Below the pieces are notes generated by a model. The model had not been told where the DNA came from. It was given only the letters and a program-made list of their open reading frames with translations, and searched no databases. Shown piece after piece: positions 1 to 9,034 of a stretch of 64,000 bases of DNA (position 1 is the first letter of the stretch; every line of letters begins with the position of its first letter). The translations under genes and the position numbers were made by a program. The stretch covers positions 2,840,001 to 2,904,000 of the forward strand of contig NZ_CP045144.1 of NCBI RefSeq assembly GCF_009223885.1, written 5' to 3'. Origin of the DNA: Ancylobacter sp. TS-1. GTDB lineage: Bacteria; Pseudomonadota; Alphaproteobacteria; Rhizobiales; Xanthobacteraceae.

Positions 1-2
1 CC

Positions 3-512
3 ACCATCAAGGATTACGGCCACATGCTGCGCACCGACCCGGCCTATGCCGAGCGGGCGGCCAGGGTGTCGGCGCTGGCCCGGGACGTCAGCGAGTTCCT
101 CGCCGAGCGCGAGCTTCCCGTGCCGGTGATCCCGGCCGGCATCCGCGTCGCCTATCATTCGGCCTGCTCGCTGCAGCACGGCCAGCGCGTGCGCACCGCG
201 CCCAAGACCCTGCTGGCGGGCGTCGGCTTCACCGTGCTGGAGCCGGCGGAAGGCCATCTGTGCTGCGGCTCGGCCGGCACCTACAACATCCTCCAGCCGG
301 AGATCGCGGGGAGGCTGCGCGAGCGCAAGGTCGCCAATATCGAGCGGACGCTGCCGCAGGTGGTCGCCGCCGGTAATATCGGCTGCATGACGCAGATCGG
401 CGGCGGCACCGCCCTGCCGGTGGTGCACACGGTCGAACTGCTCGACTGGGCGACCGGCGGGCCGAGCCCGGCGGGGCTGGAGCGCCTGCCCTTCGCCGTC
501 GCGGCGGAATGA
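3..512 (+). CDS. glcF: Glycolate oxidase iron-sulfur subunit, C-terminal part (cut by window edge)
   Basis: This is the last ~170 residues of the iron-sulfur subunit of glycolate oxidase (GlcDEF), which oxidises glycolate to glyoxylate at the membrane. The frame is already open at base 3 with TIKDYGHMLRTDPAYAERA, so the true start lies upstream of the window. The second half of the CCG domain shows YHSACSLQHGQ and, later, HLCCGSAGTYNILQPE, which is the paired-cysteine motif of the GlcF/heterodisulfide-reductase-type domain, followed by GNIGCMTQIGGG. The N-terminal 4Fe-4S motifs are not in view. glcD and glcE would be expected to the left. The product name is well supported; LutA/GlpC-like paralogues share the domain, but the TYN and GCMTQIG context fits GlcF best. 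Confidence 0.88.
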   Translation, partial: TIKDYGHMLRTDPAYAERAARVSALARDVSEFLAERELPVPVIPAGIRVAYHSACSLQHGQRVRTAPKTLLAGVGFTVLEPAEGHLCCGSAGTYNILQPEIAGRLRERKVANIERTLPQVVAAGNIGCMTQIGGGTALPVVHTVELLDWATGGPSPAGLERLPFAVAAE

Positions 513-546
513 GGCGCGGCGGAAGACGAGGTATGGGAGAAGCCGG

Positions 547-900
547 ATGATCGCCGTCCTCTTCGAGGTGTGGCCGGCCGAGGGCGAGCGCCAGCATTAT
601 CTGGACCTTGCCGCCGCGCTGAAGGCCGACCTCGAGGGACGCGACGGCTTCATCTCGGTCGAGCGCTTCGAGAGCCTCAACGAGCCGGGCAAGCTGCTCT
701 CGCTTTCCATCTGGCGCGACGAGGAGGCGGTGCGCGCCTGGCGCGGCCTCGACACCCATCGCGCGGCACAGGCCAAGGGACGCGGCGGCGTGTTCGCCGA
801 TTACCGGCTGCGGGTGGCCAGCATCCTGCGTGACTACGGGATGGACGCGCGGGACGAAGCCCCGGAGGACAGCCGCGCGACGCATCCCGTCCGCGACTGA
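547..900 (+). CDS. Antibiotic biosynthesis monooxygenase (ABM) domain protein
   Basis: A 117-residue protein with a single ABM (dimeric alpha/beta barrel) fold. It shows the usual opening strand (MIAVLFEVWPAEG), the middle element DGFISVERFESLNEPGKLLSLSIWRDEEAVRAWR, and a C-terminal strand. Members of this family include heme-degrading and quinol monooxygenases as well as many proteins of unknown substrate, so a specific reaction cannot be given. The ATG is preceded by GGGAGAAG. It follows glcF by 34 bases and may be co-transcribed with it. The last ~20 residues (from about residue 100) are a charged tail outside the domain. Confidence 0.8.
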   Translation: MIAVLFEVWPAEGERQHYLDLAAALKADLEGRDGFISVERFESLNEPGKLLSLSIWRDEEAVRAWRGLDTHRAAQAKGRGGVFADYRLRVASILRDYGMDARDEAPEDSRATHPVRD

Positions 901-1000
901 TGCGGCGACATGCCGGCGCGTGGCTGGCTATGGGCTGGCCGCCATATAGTTGGCCGCTATAGGATCGCACCTCCGATCCGCCCCCCTCCCGGAACGCCCC

Positions 1001-2018
1001 ATGCCCCACACCCGCGCCCCGCCCCCGCCTTCTCGTCCTCTCCCTCGGCGGCACCATCACCATGACCTCGGCGGCTGGCGGCGGCATCGCCCCGACGCTG
1101 GGCGCCGCCGAGCTGGTGGCGGCGGTGCCGGGACTGGAGGCGGTGGCGCGGATCGAGGCGCGCTCGCCGCTGCGGCTCGGCAGCTCTTCGCTCACGCTGG
1201 AGCACATTGCCGGGGTGGCGGAGGAGATCCGGGCCGGCTTCGACGCCGGCTTCGACGGCGCCGTCGTCATCCAGGGCACCGATACCATCGAGGAGACCGC
1301 CTTCATCCTCGACCTACTGGTGCGGGACGAGCGCCCGGTGGTGGTGGTCGGCGCCATGCGCGGCCCGCAGCAGCCCGGCGCCGACGGGCCTGCCAATCTC
1401 CTCGCCGCTGCAACCGTCGCCGCCTCGGAGGCGGCGCGCGGGCTCGGCACGCTGGTGGTGCTGAACGACGAGATCCACGCCGCGCGCTTCGTGCGCAAGG
1501 CGCACACCGCGCTCACCTCGGCCTTCGTCTCCGACAGCGCTGGCCCGCTCGGGATGGTGGCGGAGGGTCGGGCGCGGCTGCTCGCCCGCGTGACGCCCGC
1601 GCCGCTTCCGGCGGCGCTGGCCGCGCGGACGGAGCACGAGGCGGGCAATCTGCCGCCGGTCGCGCTGCTGAAGATCGCCATGGGCGACGACGGGCGGCTG
1701 ATCGAGGCTATTCCCGGCCTCGGCTATGCCGGGCTGGTGATCGAGGGCGCGGGAGCCGGCCATGTGCCGGGGGCGGTCGCCGAGATCGTCGGCGCGGTCG
1801 CGGCGCGGATTCCGGTCGTGCTGGCCAGCCGCACCCTGGCCGGCCCCGTCTTCGAGAAGACCTACGGCTACCCCGGCTCGGAGATCGACCTGATCGGGCG
1901 CGGGCTGATGCCGGCGGGACTGCTCACCGGCGTGAAGGCGCGCATCCTGCTCGCCTTCGCCCTGCGGGCGGGCTGGGACCGCGCGGCGATCCGCGCCGGC
2001 CTCCAAGCCTACGGCTGA
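1001..2018 (+). CDS. L-asparaginase (type II-like), apparent frameshift near the start
   Basis: Hydrolyses L-asparagine to aspartate and ammonia. The body from ATG 1062 shows the second catalytic motif QGTDTIEETAF and the C-terminal asparaginase domain (VVLASRTLAGPVFEKTYGYPGS). The first catalytic threonine lies in LSLGGTITM, which is encoded in the same frame but upstream of ATG 1062 (bases 1038-1064). That frame has no ATG, GTG or TTG between its stop at 960 and base 1062. ATG 1001 lies one base out of frame. Removing one C from the C run at 1022-1026 would join it to give MPHTRAPPRLLVLSLGGTI, an ordinary asparaginase start. The gene is therefore either frameshifted (real or a base-call error) or starts at 1062 without its catalytic Thr. 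A short duplication, GCCTACGGCTGAG, straddles the stop codon. Confidence 0.8.
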
Positions 2019-2040
2019 GTCTACGCCTACGGCTGAGGCG

Positions 2041-2997
2041 TCACGAACTGCCGATGAAGATGCCGGTGAGCAGCACGAGGATGCCGCCGAGCACCACCTG
2101 CACGATGGCCGAGCCGAACGGCGTCTCCATGTAGCGCATGCGCACATAAGCGATGGCGGCGAGCTCGATGGCGACCACGACGCCGGCGACCGCGGTGGCG
2201 GTCCAGAAGTCCGGGATCAGATAGGGCAGGGTGTGGCCGAGCCCGCCCAGCGTCGTCATCACGCCGCAGGCGATGCCGCGCGGCCACGGGCTGCCGCGTC
2301 CGGTGATGGCGCCGTCGTCGGACAGGCCCTCGGTCAGCCCCATGGAGATGCCGGCACCGATGGAGGCGGCGAGGCCGACCAGGAAGGCGGCCCAGCTGTC
2401 CTGCGTCGCGAAGGCGGCGGCGAAGATCGGCGCCAGCGTCGAGATCGAACCGTCGATCAGCCCGGCGAGGCCCGGCTGGACGATCTGGAGCACGAAGATG
2501 CGATGGGCGGCGTCCTTCTCGGTCTCGCGGGCGCCGCTTGCCTCAAGCTGGCCGCCAAGCTCCTGTGCCAGTGTCCCGTGCGCGCTCTCGGCCTCGGCGA
2601 GATCGGACAGCAGCCGGCGGGTGTCGGAGTCGCGGGCGCGCTCGGCGGCCTTGATGTAGAATTGCTGCGCCTCGAACTCCATCATTTCCGCCTGCCGGCG
2701 CACCGCGTCGATGCGCAGCGTCTCCAGCAGCCAGATCGGGTTGCGCTTGAGGAAGCCCTTCACGTCCTGCCGGGTGATGTAGGGCAGCGCCTCGCCGAAC
2801 TTCTTGCGGAACATCTCGTGCAGGGCGTGGCGGTGGCCCTGCTCCTCCTGCGCCATGCGCTCGAACATCGCCGCCGTTGCCGGGTAGTCGGCTCCGATGC
2901 GGCTGGCGAACTGAAGGTAGATGCGCGCATCCTCCTCCTCGTTGGAGATGGCCAGCGCGAGGATTTCGGGCTCTCTGAGGTCGGTGAAGCGTTTCAT
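2041..2997 (-). CDS. mbfA: Membrane-bound ferritin MbfA (erythrin/ferritin-like + VIT1 iron transporter fusion)
   Basis: A 318-residue two-domain iron exporter. Residues ~1-165 form a ferritin-like four-helix domain with metal-binding acidic residues and EEQGHRH around residue 72. Residues ~170-318 form a CCC1/VIT1-type membrane domain with several hydrophobic segments and the motifs LIDGSISTLAPIFAAAF and SMGLTEGLSDDG. In Agrobacterium and Bradyrhizobium, MbfA exports iron, protects against peroxide and acid stress, and is repressed by Irr at low iron. Here an Irr-type palindrome lies at 3016-3030, just upstream of the ATG. It converges on the asparaginase gene with a 22-base gap. Confidence 0.92.
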   Translation of the reverse strand: MKRFTDLREPEILALAISNEEEDARIYLQFASRIGADYPATAAMFERMAQEEQGHRHALHEMFRKKFGEALPYITRQDVKGFLKRNPIWLLETLRIDAVRRQAEMMEFEAQQFYIKAAERARDSDTRRLLSDLAEAESAHGTLAQELGGQLEASGARETEKDAAHRIFVLQIVQPGLAGLIDGSISTLAPIFAAAFATQDSWAAFLVGLAASIGAGISMGLTEGLSDDGAITGRGSPWPRGIACGVMTTLGGLGHTLPYLIPDFWTATAVAGVVVAIELAAIAYVRMRYMETPFGSAIVQVVLGGILVLLTGIFIGSS

Positions 2998-3015
2998 GTG
3001 GTCCCGCCAAATGTC

Positions 3016-3030
3016 TTAGAATATTTCTAA
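3016..3030 (-). promoter_or_regulatory. Iron control element (ICE/Irr box) of mbfA
   Basis: A perfect inverted repeat, TTAGAA-TAT-TTCTAA, lies 19 bases upstream of the mbfA start. It matches the core of the ICE motif (TTTAGAA-N3-TTCTAAA) bound by Irr in Rhizobiales. Its position just before the ribosome-binding region fits repression when iron is scarce. This is inferred from the motif and the adjacent gene; binding is not shown here. Confidence 0.75.
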
Positions 3031-3075
3031 TCTATGGCGGAGAAGGTGTCGATTGCCTGACAGTCCCCTGCTTGT

Positions 3076-3561
3076 CTAAGCCGGCCTTTTCCACGCATCG
3101 AAGACGCGCCCGTATGTCACGAACAGCGGACCTATCGACACGGAAAGTTCGCGCGCCAGGAGCATGGCGATCGGCTGCCGGCTCGCCGGATCATAGGTCA
3201 GTCGGCATGCTTTCCCGGTTCGATCCTCGAGAGTGTCCTCCCAGAGGAGGGAGATTTCGATCAGACCGGGCTTATGTTCGATCGCATATCCGCCGATGCG
3301 CCAGCGTCGGTCGGAGCCTGCCGTGAAGGTCTTGGTTTCGTCGCTGGTGACGGAAGTGTTGCCTATGCCGGCCGCGTAGCCCTGCGACGTTCCCTCTCCG
3401 CTCACCCTTGCACTGAAGCCGAACGGCGACGAGCGGGGGCTGACGGGGAGTTTCGTGATCAGTTCGACGGCCTGGGCCGTGTCGAACCTGTCGCCGTCCG
3501 CGACGAGCGCATCGACAAGCGCGTTGATGGCGAGCCGATCCTCAAGGCTGATGCGAACCAT
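3076..3561 (-). CDS. Hypothetical protein, no recognised family
   Basis: A 161-residue soluble protein that I do not recognise. The N-terminus is predicted helical (MVRISLEDRLAINALVDALV). The middle is beta-rich, with Gly/Ser/Thr stretches (GEGTSQGYAAGIGNTSVTS) and then RRWRIGGYAIEHKPGLIEISLLWED. It has no signal peptide and no membrane segment. It lies downstream of the pnp terminator and in the same direction. Its base composition looks less GC-rich than that of its neighbours, and the synonymous codons are less biased, which could mean recent acquisition. The ATG at 3561 has only a weak ribosome-binding site. Coding status rests on the clean open frame and a plausible amino-acid composition. 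Confidence 0.6.
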   Translation of the reverse strand: MVRISLEDRLAINALVDALVADGDRFDTAQAVELITKLPVSPRSSPFGFSARVSGEGTSQGYAAGIGNTSVTSDETKTFTAGSDRRWRIGGYAIEHKPGLIEISLLWEDTLEDRTGKACRLTYDPASRQPIAMLLARELSVSIGPLFVTYGRVFDAWKRPA

Positions 3562-3616
3562 TCGGAAACCCCGCGCCGCGTGGCGAGGCGAAGGATCGCA
3601 CGGGCATGTGCATTGT

Positions 3617-3649
3617 CCAAACGAAACGGGGCGCCCGAAGGCGCCCCGT
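3617..3649 (-). terminator. Terminator after pnp
   Basis: On the minus strand, just after the pnp stop, a perfect 10-bp stem (ACGGGGCGCC / GGCGCCCCGT) with a TTCG tetraloop is followed by TTTCGTTT. This is a strong intrinsic terminator for the rpsO-pnp transcript. Confidence 0.85.
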
Positions 3650-3675
3650 GGGAACTTGCGGATAAGGGCGGCCGA

Positions 3676-5832
<2,157 letters not shown>

Positions 5833-6043
5833 GTCTGTCTCTGGCTTTCCGAAGCGGGGCCATGGGCAAGACGGCGAGAGGTTCGGGCGGTGGCGCCTTC
5901 AACGAGGCGGCTTCACGAGACCCGAGTCTCCGGCGATCCTGCCATGGCGCGCCGCTTCACTATCGGTCGCGGCGAGCCCCATGCCCGCCGCATCTTGCGT
6001 CTTCAGCGCGACGGGTCATCCGCCCGCGCCGTCTTTCAGCACG

Positions 6044-6074
6044 CGAGGCCCGCACCGGCACGGCGCGAGCCTCG
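6044..6074 (-). promoter_or_regulatory. Hairpin in the rpsO-pnp spacer
   Basis: The 251-base gap between rpsO and pnp holds a stem right after the rpsO stop. Its outer arms CGAGGC and GCCTCG enclose a GC-rich partly paired interior. It lacks a T-run, so it looks like a processing or stability hairpin rather than a terminator. In enterobacteria the equivalent leader is cut by RNase III for PNPase autocontrol; the same role here is inferred. Confidence 0.45.
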
Positions 6075-6083
6075 CATCTCAGA

Positions 6084-6353
6084 TCAGCGGCGGATGCCCA
6101 GGCGCTGGATCAGCGACTTGTAGCGGGCTTCCTCGGTCTTCTTGAGGTAGTCGAGAAGACCACGACGGGCCGACACCATCTTGAGCAGGCCGCGGCGGGA
6201 ATGGTTATCCTTGGCGTGGCCCTTGAAGTGGCCGGTCAGGTTGGCGATGCGCTCGGTGAGGATCGCAACCTGTACTTCCGCCGAGCCGGTGTCGTTCGGC
6301 TTGGTGGCGTATTCCTTGATGAGCGCCTGCTTGCGCTCGGCAGTGATCGACAT
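6084..6353 (-). CDS. rpsO: 30S ribosomal protein S15
   Basis: An 89-residue protein that matches S15 over its full length: [20 protein letters not shown] at the start, [20 protein letters not shown], then the invariant HxxDxxSRRGL region ([19 protein letters not shown]) that contacts 16S rRNA helix 22, and [13 protein letters not shown] at the end. The ATG at 6353 has an excellent site (AAGGAG seven bases upstream). A longer open frame continues upstream but has no S15 homology. It is an early-assembling protein of the small-subunit platform and is transcribed with pnp. Confidence 0.98.
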   Translation of the reverse strand: MSITAERKQALIKEYATKPNDTGSAEVQVAILTERIANLTGHFKGHAKDNHSRRGLLKMVSARRGLLDYLKKTEEARYKSLIQRLGIRR

Positions 6354-6579
6354 CGGAAACTCCTTTTCCATAAGGGAGGGGATGAAGAAGCGCTTGCGCG
6401 CCGCTTCGGGCCATTGACGCGGGCCGAGCCGGGATGTCGTCCAGCACGGTCGATGCGACAATGGGTTCGCGCGGACGAGAGTCCGCAACGCGGGCGCAAC
6501 ATACACGAAAACGCCAGAGTGGCTAGGGGCGTGTATCAGCGCCCGGCGGGCGGGGCCGCCACCCCTCGGCGCGGGGCCC

Positions 6580-6906
6580 TCAGGGCGCGATTTCCAGCAG
6601 GGCAATGCGCTCGCCCTCCAGCGTGAAGGCGTAGCGCAGATCGACCGGGCTGCCGGGAAAGTTGCCCGTGACACGCGCTGTCACGATCAGCCGGTTGCCG
6701 TCGCGTCGTACGGCGACGGGTTCGCTGGTGTAGTTGTACCTGGACGACGCCTTTGCCTTCCAGCCGGCAATGGCATCGTGGCCGCGATGAAACTGCCCTT
6801 CGTCCTTCACCGCGCCGTCCGGGGTGAAGCAGCGGGCAATGGCGGCGCCGTCCTTGCCGTCGGCGTCGAAATAGGCGGCGATCGCCGCAGGAAGCTCGAT
6901 GCTCAT
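6580..6906 (-). CDS. SnoaL/NTF2-like nuclear transport factor 2 family protein
   Basis: A 108-residue cone-shaped alpha+beta fold protein of the SnoaL-like/NTF2 superfamily. It opens with the typical helix [29 protein letters not shown], then [12 protein letters not shown], followed by beta strands with [28 protein letters not shown]. Many are small enzymes or ligand-binding proteins of unknown substrate. An upstream in-frame extension to 6993 overlaps the promoter and lacks homology, so ATG 6906 is preferred. It is divergent from the HxlR-type regulator with a 72-base shared promoter, a very common pairing that suggests HxlR control of this gene. Confidence 0.82.
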   Translation of the reverse strand: MSIELPAAIAAYFDADGKDGAAIARCFTPDGAVKDEGQFHRGHDAIAGWKAKASSRYNYTSEPVAVRRDGNRLIVTARVTGNFPGSPVDLRYAFTLEGERIALLEIAP

Positions 6907-6978
6907 GGGGGACTCCGTTCGCGGCGCGGCGAGGGCCGCGCGTTTGCTTCGCGCCAGAGTTGGAACTACACATACCAA

Positions 6979-7410
6979 ATGGCAAGTACGCACGAAAAAG
7001 TAAGCCTATTACCCGCGAGTGAGCCGGTCGCCCATACGCGGGAGAGCGCCGCCTCCGGCGTCGAGCAGGCCCTGAAGCTGCTGGAGGGCCGGTGGAAGCT
7101 GGTGATCCTGTTTCACCTGTTCGGCGGGCGGGTATTGCGCTTTTCGGATCTTGAGAGGGCCATTCCCGCCATTTCGCAGAAGATGCTGGCCCAGCAGCTT
7201 CGCCGGATGGAAGCGGACGGCGTCGTGCGCCGGGTCGTTTACCCGCAGGTACCGCCGAAAGTGGAATACGCGCTTACGGACTGGGGGCAGGCGCTGTGCC
7301 CGGCGCTCGACGCGCTGCTGAACTGGGCGGCGGCGCGGCCGCAGGCTCAGTTCGATGTCGCGTCCCTGACCCCGGCGGCGCCCGGCGGGAAGGCCGAGAC
7401 GGCCGGATGA
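6979..7410 (+). CDS. HxlR-family winged-helix transcriptional regulator
   Basis: A 143-residue MarR/HxlR-type regulator. The core shows the HxlR signature LEGRWKLVILFHLFGGRVLRFSDLERAIPAISQKMLAQQLRRMEADGVVRR, followed by the wing (VYPQVPPKVEYALTDWGQAL). There is no N-terminal cysteine of the HypR/QsrR redox type in the usual place. ATG 6979 is favoured over an open-frame ATG at 6778 that would run through the divergent NTF2-like gene. It probably regulates that gene and itself. It converges on truB with a 31-base gap, and together with the NTF2 gene it interrupts the usual truB-rpsO junction. Confidence 0.85.
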   Translation: MASTHEKVSLLPASEPVAHTRESAASGVEQALKLLEGRWKLVILFHLFGGRVLRFSDLERAIPAISQKMLAQQLRRMEADGVVRRVVYPQVPPKVEYALTDWGQALCPALDALLNWAAARPQAQFDVASLTPAAPGGKAETAG

Positions 7411-7441
7411 TGGCGGGCGGGCGCTGGCGCCCGCCCCGGCC

Positions 7442-8449
7442 TCACTTCCCCGAATGGAAGATGCGCTTGGGGTGGATCTCGCCGGCCTCGGCCTCGCCGA
7501 GCGCCACCAGCCGCCCGCCGGCGGTGATAGCGACCGGGCCTTCGAGGATCGGCGCGTCGCGCCCGCGCAGGATGATCGGCTGGCCATGAGCGAGGCGCGA
7601 GGCCTCGGCCGGGCTGACCCGCAGCGAGGGCAGCGTGTCGAGGCCGATCTCCACCGGGCGCAGCGCGTACATGGGCGGAGCGTCGTCCATCGCTTCGGAA
7701 ACCTCGCGCAGCTTCGCCAGCGGAATCAGCTCCTCCTCGGGGAAGGTGCCGACGCGGGTGCGGCGCAACGCCGAGATATGGCCGCGCGCGCCCAGCGCCC
7801 GGCCGAAATCGCGGGCGAGCGAGCGCACATAGGTGCCCTTGCCGCACTCGGCCTCGAACACGGCGTGGTCGGCGTCCGGCTGCTCGACCAGTTCGAGCGA
7901 ATGGATCACCACGGTGCGGGCGGCGAGTTCCACCTCGATGCCGTCGCGGGCGAGGTCATAGGCGCGCTCGCCGTTGATCTTCAGCGCCGAGAAGCACGGC
8001 GGCACCTGCTCGATCTCGCCGCGGAAGGCCGGCAGCAGGTCGAGGATCGCCTCGCGCGTCGGCCGGCTGTCGGAGGTGACGACCGGCTGGCCCTCGCTGT
8101 CGTCGGTGTCGGTCTCGACGCCCCAGCGCACGGTGAAGCGGTAGACCTTGCGCCCGTCCATGACGAAGGGAACGGTCTTGGTGGCCTCGCCCAGCGCGAT
8201 CGGCAGGCAGCCCGAGGCGAGCGGGTCGAGCGTGCCGGCATGGCCCGCCTTCTTGGCCTGGAACAGCCACTTCACGGCGCCGACCGCCTGGGTCGAGGTC
8301 ATGCCGACCGGCTTGTCGAGCAGCACCCAGCCATCGACGTCGCGCTTGGGGCGGCGCTTCTTGGGCGCCTCCTTGGCAGCTTCCCGGGCGGCTTCCTGGG
8401 GAACGGTGTCGGCGGGGTGCAGGGTTTCCTGGTCGAGCGGGGCGTTCAT
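7442..8449 (-). CDS. truB: tRNA pseudouridine(55) synthase
   Basis: A 335-residue enzyme that makes psi-55 in the T-loop of nearly all tRNAs. It shows [17 protein letters not shown] near residue 40, the catalytic motif [12 protein letters not shown] with nucleophile Asp75, [17 protein letters not shown], the [21 protein letters not shown] segment, and a C-terminal PUA-like region ([16 protein letters not shown]). The first ~35 residues are a Lys/Arg/Glu-rich extension that is common in alphaproteobacteria. It overlaps the rbfA stop by four bases (ATGA), so translation is probably coupled. Confidence 0.97.
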   Translation of the reverse strand: MNAPLDQETLHPADTVPQEAAREAAKEAPKKRRPKRDVDGWVLLDKPVGMTSTQAVGAVKWLFQAKKAGHAGTLDPLASGCLPIALGEATKTVPFVMDGRKVYRFTVRWGVETDTDDSEGQPVVTSDSRPTREAILDLLPAFRGEIEQVPPCFSALKINGERAYDLARDGIEVELAARTVVIHSLELVEQPDADHAVFEAECGKGTYVRSLARDFGRALGARGHISALRRTRVGTFPEEELIPLAKLREVSEAMDDAPPMYALRPVEIGLDTLPSLRVSPAEASRLAHGQPIILRGRDAPILEGPVAITAGGRLVALGEAEAGEIHPKRIFHSGK

Positions 8450-8865
8450 ATCTCGTCCTCTTGATCGGGTTCGTCGCCGTCGAGGTCGCGCTGCACCTGC
8501 GGCGAGCGCAGCAGCGCGTCGATGCGGGCGCCTTCCTCGAAGGAGGTGTCGATGCGGAACCGCAGATCGGGGACGAATTTCAGCTCGACCCGGCGGGCGA
8601 TTTCCCCGCGCAGCGGCTTGGCGTTGGTCGCCAGCGCGTCGATCGCCGCCTTCGGGTCCTTGCCGCCGAGCGGCATGACGAAGCAGGTGGCGATCTTGAG
8701 GTCCGGGCTCATGCGCACCTCGGGGACCGTGATCATCACCCGGGTCAGGGCCGGATCGGGCAGGTCCCCGCGCGAGAGGATCTCGGAGAGGGCATGGCGC
8801 ACCAGTTCGCCCACGCGAAGCTGGCGCTGGCTCGGGCCGGAGCCCGAGGCCGCTTTGTTCTTCAT
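8446..8865 (-). CDS. rbfA: 30S ribosome-binding factor RbfA
   Basis: A 139-residue KH-type protein needed for late 16S processing and 30S maturation, especially in the cold. It shows [43 protein letters not shown], and the closing [26 protein letters not shown]. The ATG at 8865 fits the family start; the open frame continues upstream without homology. The last ~10 residues are acidic. It lies 169 bases after infB and overlaps truB by four bases. Confidence 0.95.
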   Translation of the reverse strand: MKNKAASGSGPSQRQLRVGELVRHALSEILSRGDLPDPALTRVMITVPEVRMSPDLKIATCFVMPLGGKDPKAAIDALATNAKPLRGEIARRVELKFVPDLRFRIDTSFEEGARIDALLRSPQVQRDLDGDEPDQEDEI

Positions 8866-9034
8866 GATGTTCAAACCTTCATGGCCCCCGCCCGCGAAAC
8901 GGGATGACGGGGCCGGCCTCGACCGGAGCGAGCGGGCTTGGACCGCTCGTTCCCGTGGATGTTGCGTCCCGGCGGGACGCGAGGCCCCCCGCGTGCGGGG
9001 AGCCCCTGATGGCGCCGCGACGGAGTCGCGAGCG

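Noticed and set aside
6907..6978. HxlR operator in the shared promoter of the regulator and the NTF2-like gene
   Set aside because: Only a TAC-N16-GTA match was visible by eye, which is too weak to report as a site.
8866..9034. Possible small gene or REP copy between rbfA and infB
   Set aside because: The spacer has a short GGGATGAC match and small GC hairpins but neither the full palindrome nor a credible open frame.
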